A stretch of DNA of 36,747 bases from positions 571,842 to 608,588 of the forward strand of contig NZ_MPOH02000019.1 of assembly GCF_001896135.2 (NCBI RefSeq), written 5' to 3'. How positions within the stretch are numbered: position 1 is the stretch's first letter; every line of letters starts with the position of its first letter. A model generated the notes under the pieces. The model saw nothing but the letters and a program-made list of their open reading frames with translations. It was not told the DNA's origin and ran no database searches. Positions 30,936 to 36,747 of the stretch are shown one piece after another. This DNA is from Streptomyces phaeoluteigriseus. GTDB taxonomy: Bacteria > Actinomycetota > Actinomycetes > Streptomycetales > Streptomycetaceae. Made by a program: the position numbers and the translations under genes.

Positions 30936-32222
30936 TCAGGCCTTCGGGGCTACCTTGCTCAGGCCGTTGATGATGCGGTCCATCGCGTCGCCGCCCGTGG
31001 GGTCGGTGAGGTTGGCGAGCATCTTGAGCGTGAACTTCATCAGCATCGGGTGCGTCAGGCCGCGCTGGGTCGCGATCTTCATGACCTTCGGGTTGCCGAT
31101 GAGCTTCACGAAGGCGCGGCCCAGCGTGTAGTAGCCGCCGTAGGTGTCCTTGAGGACGCGGGGGTAGCGCTGGAGGGCCAGTTCGCGGCCCGAGGGCGTC
31201 GAGCGGGCGTGGGCCTGGACGACGATGTCGGCGGCGATCTGGCCGGACTCCATGGCGTAGGCGATGCCCTCGCCGTTGAAGGGGTTCACCAGGCCGCCGG
31301 CGTCGCCGACGAGCAGCAGGCCCTTCGTGTAGTGGGGCTGGCGGTTGAAGGCCATCGGGAGGGCGGCGCCGCGGATCGGGCCCGTCATGTTGTCGGGGGT
31401 GTAGCCCCAGTCCTCCGGCATCGACGCGCACCAGGCCTTGAGGACCTCGCGCCAGTCGAGTTCCTTGAAGGAGTCGGAGGTGTTGAGGACGCCCAGGCCG
31501 ACGTTGGAGGTGCCGTCGCCCATGCCGAAGATCCAGCCGTAGCCCGGCAGGAGGCGGTCCTCGCCCGGCCCCCGCCGGTCCCAGAGTTCGAGCCAGGACT
31601 CGAGGTAGTCGTCCTCGTGGCGGGGGCTGGTGAAGTAGGTGCGCACGGCGACGCCCATCGGGCGGTCCTCGCGGCGGTGCAGGCCCATCGCCAGGGAGAG
31701 GCGGGTGGAGTTGCCGTCGGCGGCGACGACGAGCGGGGCCCGGAAGGTGACCTCGCGCTTCTCCTCGCCGAGCTTCGCGTGCACGCCGGTGATCCGGCCG
31801 GTGCGGTCGTCGACGATGGGCGCGCCGACGTTGCAGCGCTCGTACAGCCGGGCTCCCGCCTTCTGGGCCTGGCGGGCGAGCTGTTCGTCGAAGTCGTCGC
31901 GCTTGCGGACGAGGCCGTAGTCCGGGAAGGAGGCGAGATCCGGCCAGTCCAGCTGGAGGCGGACACCGCCGCCGATGATGCGCAGGCCCTTGTTGCGCAG
32001 CCAGCCGGCCTCCTCGGAGATGTCGATCCCCATGGCGACGAGCTGCTTGACGGCGCGCGGGGTGAGGCCGTCGCCGCAGACCTTCTCGCGCGGGAACTCG
32101 GTCTTCTCCAGCAGGAGTACGTCGAGCCCGGCCTTGGCGAGGTGGTAGGCGGTGGTGGAGCCGGCCGGCCCCGCGCCGACCACGATCACATCGGCGGTGT
32201 TTTCGGAGAGGGGCTCGGTCAC
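30936..32222 (-). CDS. menJ: FAD-dependent geranylgeranyl-reductase-family protein, probable menaquinone reductase
   Basis: Flavoprotein of the geranylgeranyl reductase family, 428 residues, similar to MenJ, which saturates a double bond in the menaquinone side chain. An N-terminal FAD Rossmann motif reads DVIVVGAGPAGSTTAYHLA (G16, G18, G21), then the family-specific PREKVCGDGLTPRAVKQL (44-61), and a second FAD motif GLLLVGDAGGLVNPFNGEGI. I chose GTG 32222 because GGGGAG lies at good spacing; an upstream in-frame extension to 32264 lacks one. It sits between deformylase and menG, near nuo. The MenJ role is an inference from family and neighbours, supported by partly saturated menaquinones being common in Streptomyces. 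Confidence 0.8.
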   Translation of the reverse strand: MTEPLSENTADVIVVGAGPAGSTTAYHLAKAGLDVLLLEKTEFPREKVCGDGLTPRAVKQLVAMGIDISEEAGWLRNKGLRIIGGGVRLQLDWPDLASFPDYGLVRKRDDFDEQLARQAQKAGARLYERCNVGAPIVDDRTGRITGVHAKLGEEKREVTFRAPLVVAADGNSTRLSLAMGLHRREDRPMGVAVRTYFTSPRHEDDYLESWLELWDRRGPGEDRLLPGYGWIFGMGDGTSNVGLGVLNTSDSFKELDWREVLKAWCASMPEDWGYTPDNMTGPIRGAALPMAFNRQPHYTKGLLLVGDAGGLVNPFNGEGIAYAMESGQIAADIVVQAHARSTPSGRELALQRYPRVLKDTYGGYYTLGRAFVKLIGNPKVMKIATQRGLTHPMLMKFTLKMLANLTDPTGGDAMDRIINGLSKVAPKA

Positions 32223-32318
32223 GGCGGGTTCTCCCCAAGTTCGGAATCGCGTGCCGACCGGCACTGGACACGGGCAGTCTATTCAGGAGAATTGATCAAC
32301 CTGCTGAAGGGCTGCCCC

Positions 32319-32825
32319 GTGAACCGAGTTCTGCCCGTAGTACGGCTGCGCGTCCCCACGGACGAGGACGCGGTGGCGTGGCAACGGATCTTCGACCACC
32401 CCGATGTCATGGAGTTCCACGGCGGCCGTTCCGCGGGACTGTCCGTCTACGAGGAACTCACCGCCCGCCAGCGCCGGCACGACGCCGAGCGCGGGTTCTG
32501 CCTGTGGACGATGCTCGACGAGTCGGGTCGGGTCATCGGCTTCACCGGCGCCCAGCCCTGGGAGCGGGAGTGGGGCCCGACCGGTGAGATCGAGATCGGC
32601 TGGCGGCTCGGCCGGGAGTACTGGGGCCAGGGGTACGCCACGGCGGCGGCGCGGATGACCCTGGAGCGGGTCCGGGAGGCGGGCGTGCCGAGCGTGGTGG
32701 CCATGGTCGTGGCGGGCAACACCCGGTCCATCGCCGTCACGCAGCGGCTCGGCATGCGGCTCACCGAGGTGTTCACCACCCCGGAGTCGGAGCAGGAGGG
32801 GCACTGCTACCGGCTGGACCTGTAG
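32319..32825 (+). CDS. GNAT-family N-acetyltransferase
   Basis: Acetyltransferase of the RimJ/RimL type, 168 residues. It begins LRVPTDEDAVAWQRIFDHPDVMEF, carries the central strand RVIGFTGAQPW, then EIEIGWRLGREYWGQGYATAAA, which is the acetyl-CoA pyrophosphate loop, and NTRSIAVTQRLGMRLTEVF, all classic for the family. GTG 32319 has AAGGG upstream; TTG 32292 is a weaker alternative because its AGGAGA is only 1 nt away. It is divergent from the MenJ-like gene. The acceptor is unknown. Confidence 0.85.
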   Translation: MNRVLPVVRLRVPTDEDAVAWQRIFDHPDVMEFHGGRSAGLSVYEELTARQRRHDAERGFCLWTMLDESGRVIGFTGAQPWEREWGPTGEIEIGWRLGREYWGQGYATAAARMTLERVREAGVPSVVAMVVAGNTRSIAVTQRLGMRLTEVFTTPESEQEGHCYRLDL

Positions 32826-32844
32826 AAGCCCCAACTCCGGTTTG

Positions 32845-32869
32845 GTGACACCGAGTAGCGGATTGTCAC
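32845..32869. promoter_or_regulatory. Inverted repeat before the PASTA gene
   Basis: GTGACA (32845-32850) and TGTCAC (32864-32869) form an inverted repeat with a 13-nt spacer; a third GTGACA lies at 32933. It could be an operator or, less likely, a weak terminator for the GNAT gene. Confidence 0.3.
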
Positions 32870-32941
32870 GGAAAGACACATCGTGCTTCCGGACGCCCCC
32901 CTCGGGCGGTTACCCTTCCAGTACCGCTGGGGGTGACATCT

Positions 32942-33286
32942 GTGCACATACGGCCCAAAACATCCGAGGTGCGCGTACCGAAGCTCGTCGGACTGATGGC
33001 CATGGACGCGCGCGAAGCCGCCATCGCACAAGGGGTACTGCTGGCCGCGCCCGACCGGCCCGACTTCCACCGCACCGTCGTCGACTACGTCGTACGTCAG
33101 TACCCGCCGCCCGGTGTCGAGGTGCCGCGCGGGGCCGTCGTCACCGTGTGGTTCGACTTCACCGAGGGAGGGGGCGGCGGAGGCGCGGGCGTCCGCGAAC
33201 CTCGGCTGCCGGCGCCGGGCGGAGGCGGGATGCAGCGCGAACTGGACCCGTCGGCGGAGGGCCCCTTCGAGACGATCAGCGGGTAG
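32942..33286 (+). CDS. Small protein with a single PASTA domain
   Basis: 114 residues; residues about 10-75 form one PASTA domain: VRVPKLVGLMAMDAREAAIA at the start, then YPPPGVEVPRGAVVTVWF. PASTA domains usually bind peptidoglycan fragments or beta-lactams at the outside end of Ser/Thr kinases or PBPs. Here there is no kinase, signal peptide or membrane helix, so the protein may be cytoplasmic and its role is unknown. The tail is a Gly-rich stretch ending DPSAEGPFETISG. GTG 32942 is favoured because GGGGGTG lies about 7 nt upstream; GTG 32933 is possible. Confidence 0.75.
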   Translation: MHIRPKTSEVRVPKLVGLMAMDAREAAIAQGVLLAAPDRPDFHRTVVDYVVRQYPPPGVEVPRGAVVTVWFDFTEGGGGGGAGVREPRLPAPGGGGMQRELDPSAEGPFETISG

Positions 33287-33315
33287 CCGCGCGCCGCCAC
33301 GACGACGGACGCCGA

Positions 33316-33367
33316 CCGGGTCGGTCGGCCGGGTCAGCCCGCCGGGTCGGCCCGCCGGGTCGGTCGG
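33316..33367. repeat. 13-bp tandem repeat, four copies, at a convergent gene junction
   Basis: CCGGGTCGGTCGG, CCGGGTCAGCCCG, CCGGGTCGGCCCG and CCGGGTCGGTCGG follow without gaps between the PASTA-gene stop and the menG stop codon. Confidence 0.9.
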
Positions 33368-33375
33368 CCGTTCGC

Positions 33376-34071
33376 TCAGTTCTCCTTGAAGCCCCGGTGC
33401 AGGGTGACCACGCCGCCGGTCAGGTTGCGCCAGGCGACCTTCGACCAGCCGGCCTTGCGCAGGTGCTCGGCGAGGGCGGGCTGGTCGGGCCAGGCGCGGA
33501 TGGACTCGGCGAGGTAGACGTACGCGTCGGGGTTGGAGGAGACCGCGCGGGCGACCGGGGGCAGGGCGCGCATCAGGTACTCGGTGTAGACCTGCCGGAA
33601 CGGCGCCCAGGTGGGGTGCGAGAACTCGCAGATCACGACCCGTCCGCCGGGCCGCGTCACCCGGTGCATCTCCCGCAGCGCCGTGTCGAAGTCCTGCACG
33701 TTGCGCAGCCCGAAGGAGATCGTGACGGCGTCGAAGGTGTCGTCCTTGAACGGCAGCTTCGTCGCGTCGCCCGCGGTGAGCGGCAGCCAGGGGTGCTTCT
33801 GCTTGCCCACCTGGAGCATGCCGAGGGAGAAGTCGCAGGGCACGACGTAGGCGCCGGTCCGGGCGAAGGGCAGCGAGGAGGTGGCCGTACCGGCGGCCAG
33901 GTCGAGGACCTTCTGCGCGGGGCGGGCGTCGACCGCGCGCGCGACCTCCTTGCGCCACCTGCGGTCCTGGCCGAGGGAGAGGACGTCGTTGGTGAGGTCG
34001 TACCGTTCCGCCACGCGGTCGAACATCGAGGCGACTTCGTGGGGCTGCTTGTTCAGGGAAGCACGGGTCAC
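33376..34071 (-). CDS. menG: Demethylmenaquinone methyltransferase
   Basis: SAM-dependent C-methyltransferase for the last step of menaquinone synthesis, 231 residues. It opens with KQPHEVASMFDRVAERYDLTND, a UbiE/MenG signature. SAM motif I is VLDLAAGTA (55-63), followed by CDFSLGMLQVG, GDATKLPFKDDTFDAVTISFGLRNVQD (read as family motif II) and REMHRVTRPGGRVVICEFS. GTG 34071 is the start. It serves the quinone pool that complex I reduces. It converges with the PASTA gene. Streptomyces makes the ring by the futalosine route, but the methylation step is shared. Confidence 0.95.
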   Translation of the reverse strand: MTRASLNKQPHEVASMFDRVAERYDLTNDVLSLGQDRRWRKEVARAVDARPAQKVLDLAAGTATSSLPFARTGAYVVPCDFSLGMLQVGKQKHPWLPLTAGDATKLPFKDDTFDAVTISFGLRNVQDFDTALREMHRVTRPGGRVVICEFSHPTWAPFRQVYTEYLMRALPPVARAVSSNPDAYVYLAESIRAWPDQPALAEHLRKAGWSKVAWRNLTGGVVTLHRGFKEN

Positions 34072-34101
34072 CCGCCCATTGTGGCAGCAGGGGGTCGCCG
34101 G

Positions 34102-35211
34102 TCATGGCAGCAGCCTCGGCTTCCTCCGGGCCGCCACGTCCTCGACCCAGCCGCACAGCAGCACGAACACCACGATCAGCAGCCAGCCCACGGCGAACAG
34201 GAACCACTGGCTCTCCAGCGGAAGGTACGCCTCGAAGGCGGGCACGTCCCAGAACCGGTCGATCAGCGGGACCGCCAGCACCAGCGCGATCTCGTGCCAG
34301 AGGTAGATCGTCACCGCGCGCGCGTTGAAGACGGTGACCAGCCGGTTCGTGCGCCGCAGCCGGGTGAGCCAGGCGAAGTCGATCCGGAAGTACGCCTTGG
34401 CCCACATCAGCAGCATCACGAAGCCGGCCGACCAGAAGGCCTGCGCGAGCGGGTTCTCGTCCAGGTCGTAGGTGCCGTACCCGGCCCGCTGCGAGAAGGC
34501 GCACCAGCCGCCGTACGCCATGGCGGCGAGGGAGAGGACGGCCACCAGGGCCGGCCTGACGCGCTGGAGCACGCCGTCGCGGTGGGCGAAGCCGAGCATC
34601 CAGCAGAACAGGTACGTCGACAGGTCCCACAGGGCGGTGCCGAAGCGGTTGTCCGGGCCCGCCCAGGCGAAGTTCAGGACCAGGACGGGCGCGAGGGACC
34701 CGACCAGGACGGGGATCGGGGCGAGGCGGAACAGCCGGAGCAGGAGCGGGGAGAGCAGCACGAACCACAGGTAGGTGCGCAGGTACCAGAGGATCTCCCA
34801 GGCCTGCTCGCCCCAGGCGTTGCCCGGTGGATCGCCCAGCGGCACGATCCACCAGACGATCTGCGGGCCCGGCATCCAGCCGTGCACCAGCATGGCCACG
34901 ACCACGAAGGCGCCCCAGAACCAGAAGGGCGGCAGGAGCCGGCGGAGACGGCCGCGCACCACCTCGAGCGCCGGGCGTTCCAGGGACTTGGCCATCAGGG
35001 TGCCGGCCAGGCCGAACATGACGCCCATGGAGGGGAAGACCAGGCCCGCCCAGGCCCACCCGAACGTGTGGTAGGCGACGACGCGGATGAGGGCGAGGGC
35101 GCGGAGGCTGTCGAAGTAGCGGTCGCGGCCGGAACCCTCCGGCAACGGGACGGTGTCGCCGGCGGCGTTGTCGGTGGCGCCGGCGGCGTTGTCGGTGGCG
35201 CCGGCGGTCAT
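34102..35211 (-). CDS. Acyltransferase-3-family membrane protein
   Basis: Integral membrane O-acyltransferase, 369 residues, about 10 helices. The family region RYFDSLRALALIRVVAYHTFGW holds the conserved His48; GVMFGLAGTLMAKSLE and the C-terminal ARAVTIYLWHEIALVLAVPL also fit. Such proteins acylate sugars of surface polysaccharides or lipids. The N-terminus carries a doubled 18-bp unit (AGATDNA twice). ATG 35211 has no ribosome site, and upstream DNA is a Thr/Ala-coding repeat in the same frame, so the true start is uncertain. It lies 109 nt after the glycosyltransferase and is probably co-transcribed with it. Confidence 0.85.
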   Translation of the reverse strand: MTAGATDNAAGATDNAAGDTVPLPEGSGRDRYFDSLRALALIRVVAYHTFGWAWAGLVFPSMGVMFGLAGTLMAKSLERPALEVVRGRLRRLLPPFWFWGAFVVVAMLVHGWMPGPQIVWWIVPLGDPPGNAWGEQAWEILWYLRTYLWFVLLSPLLLRLFRLAPIPVLVGSLAPVLVLNFAWAGPDNRFGTALWDLSTYLFCWMLGFAHRDGVLQRVRPALVAVLSLAAMAYGGWCAFSQRAGYGTYDLDENPLAQAFWSAGFVMLLMWAKAYFRIDFAWLTRLRRTNRLVTVFNARAVTIYLWHEIALVLAVPLIDRFWDVPAFEAYLPLESQWFLFAVGWLLIVVFVLLCGWVEDVAARRKPRLLP

Positions 35212-35280
35212 GGCGGTGGCAGCCGTGGCGGTGGCCGTCGTGGCGGTGGCCGTCGTGGCGGTGGTGGCGGGAGCGGCGAC
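35208..35280. repeat. 18-bp tandem repeat before the acyltransferase start
   Basis: On + the units are variations on GTGGCGGTGGCCGTCGTG, repeated about four times. They would code Thr-Ala repeats in frame with the acyltransferase on -, although no start codon was found upstream of them. Confidence 0.8.
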
Positions 35281-35320
35281 CGCGGCCCGTCGGACCGTGC
35301 CCCTGCTGTGCGCCCCCCAC

Positions 35321-36747
35321 TCAGCTCACCCCGGCCGGGGTCCCGACCTCGCCGGTCCTCTTCAGTTTCTGCCAGCGCAGGCGACCGCCGGTGAGGGCGG
35401 TGATGCAGGAGTGGATGAGGACGAGGTACATCATCTGGCGGTAGGCGAGCTGCTGGAGCGGCATCATCAACAGGTAGCGGTACTTCTCGCGGTCGAGCCG
35501 GAAGGCGTACGCGGCGCAGACGAGCTGGACGCACAGGACCGCGAACCAGGCCAGCAGGGCCGCCTTGAAGTCGATGAAGATCATCGAGTAGGCGGTGAAC
35601 ACGTCGATCAGCGGCGCGAAGACCGGCGTGACGATCTGGAAGAGGACGACCAGCGGCATGCCGACGCGCCCGAAGCGTCCCGAAGGCCCCTTGTCCGTCA
35701 GGGACTTGCGGTGCTTCCAGAGGGCCTGCATGGTGCCGTAGGACCAGCGGTAGCGCTGGGACCACAGCTGCTTCAGGGAGCCGGGGGCCTCGGTCCAGGC
35801 GCGGGCGTGCTCCTGGTAGACGACGTTCCAGCCCGCGCGGTGCATGGCGATGGTGATGTCGGTGTCCTCGGCGAGGGTGTCCTCGCTCATGCCACCGACC
35901 TCGAGGACGGCGTCCCTGCGGAAGGCGCCGATCGCGCCGGGGATGGTCGGCATGCAGCGCAGCAGGTCGTACATGCGGCGGTCGAGGTTGAAGCCCATCA
36001 CGTACTCGATGTGCTGCCAGGCGCCGATGATGGTGTTGCGGTTGCCGACCTTGGCGTTGCCGGCGACCGCGCCGACCTTCGGGTCGGCGAACGGCTGGAC
36101 GAGCTGCCGCACGGTGTCGGGCTCGAAGACGGTGTCGCCGTCCATCATCACGACGATGTCGTGACTGGCGTTGCGGACGCCGTTGTTGAGGGCGGCGGGC
36201 TTGCCGGAGTTCTCCTGGCGGATGACGCGGACGTTCGTCATGCCGAGCGCCCCGGCGGCCTCGCGGGAGATCTCGGACGTGCCGTCCGTCGAGCCGTCGT
36301 CCACGATGATGATCTCGATCGGATGGGTGCTGCGCGCCAGCGATTCGAGGGTGTTGGCGATGCACTCCTTCTCGTTGTACGCCGGGACGATGACGCTGAC
36401 CGGCCGGGTGACGTCCGGTCCCCAGCTGAAGCGGCGTCTGTTGCGCTTTCTGTGGTGCCGGCGGGCGAGGATCAGCATCATCCCGAAGCGGCCCATGACG
36501 GCCACGCCCACGACGGCCAGCCCGACGGAGAGCGTCGGCACCGTCCACTCGGCGACGGCGACCGCCGCGACGAGCGCCTTGCCCTCGTACAGGGTCACAC
36601 CGGTGGCCTCCCGGTGGGCGGCCTGAAGCCGGTCGACGGTCCCGCCGGCCGCACCCGCCCCGCCCGTCGCCCCCCGGGTGCAGCCTCAACCCCGTCGTCT
36701 CCTGCGGCAGCGTCATGGAGAGCGACCAGGCCTCGGTCTTCGGCTTC
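35321..36747 (-). CDS. Processive family-2 glycosyltransferase, 5' end outside window, probable frameshift
   Basis: Membrane glycosyltransferase of the chitin/hyaluronan/poly-GlcNAc synthase type. From GTG 36598 there are 425 residues: a first helix (WTVPTLSVGLAVVGVAVM), catalytic VSVIVPAYNEKECI, IVDDGSTDGT and MMDGDTV (metal-binding Asp), EDTDITIAM and QRYRWSYG (acceptor site), then about four C-terminal helices. Upstream DNA to the window edge is also coding: KPKTEAWSLSMTLPQETTG uses only G or C at third positions but is in another frame. One extra base in the C6 run at 36670-36675 would join it via HPGATGGAGAAGGTVDRLQ. If so, the gene continues beyond the window, perhaps with an N-terminal NodB-type domain as in known fusions. 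If not, GTG 36598 is the start. Confidence 0.8.

Noticed and set aside
32842..35394. 850-codon + frame opposite menG and the acyltransferase
   Set aside because: Shadow frame; the opposite strand carries clear protein families.
35208..36716. Alternative 502-residue frame covering the right-edge glycosyltransferase
   Set aside because: Only its first 25-30 codons look coding. After about 36670 it is out of frame with the GT2 motifs and is Arg-rich noise.

Overview
The window is high-GC DNA (strong G/C bias at third codon positions, many GTG starts, GGAGG-type ribosome sites, long spurious antisense reading frames). It reads as chromosomal Streptomyces or a close actinobacterium. No plasmid, phage, transposase, CRISPR, rRNA or tRNA gene was seen.

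Layout. (1) 1-847: a HAD phosphatase (-), cut by the left edge. (2) 1031-7286: a probable surface-glycan locus. A BioF2/CelD-like acyltransferase, a family-2 glycosyltransferase and a polysaccharide deacetylase run on +. A membrane-anchored GH26-like glycosidase and a DegT-type aminotransferase run on -. (3) 7637-12217: fumarylacetoacetase and an M56-like membrane metallopeptidase (+), facing RecQ (-). (4) 12467-28592: the complete 14-gene nuoA-N operon on - for proton-pumping NADH:quinone oxidoreductase, with most genes overlapping by 4-8 nt and a strong terminator after nuoN. (5) 28593-29333: a 741-bp divergent intergenic region with Rex-like operators. (6) 29334-34071: a secreted NlpC/P60 hydrolase, peptide deformylase, a MenJ-like menaquinone reductase (-), a GNAT acetyltransferase, a one-PASTA protein and MenG methyltransferase (-). 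(7) 34102-36747: an acyltransferase-3 membrane protein and a processive family-2 glycosyltransferase cut by the right edge.

How it fits together: complex I passes electrons to menaquinone, and MenG and the MenJ-like enzyme make and tailor menaquinone, so the centre is a respiratory-chain neighbourhood, probably redox-regulated by Rex. The flanks and the NlpC/P60 gene concern the cell envelope.

Two features stand out. Nine reading frames, including nuoE, G, J and N, are each broken by one base, usually one missing G or C in a short run. All are restored by a one-base correction, so I read them as sequencing errors, not decay. Short tandem repeats (6-42 bp) are also unusually common. They occupy three of the four convergent gene junctions and are translated inside several proteins.
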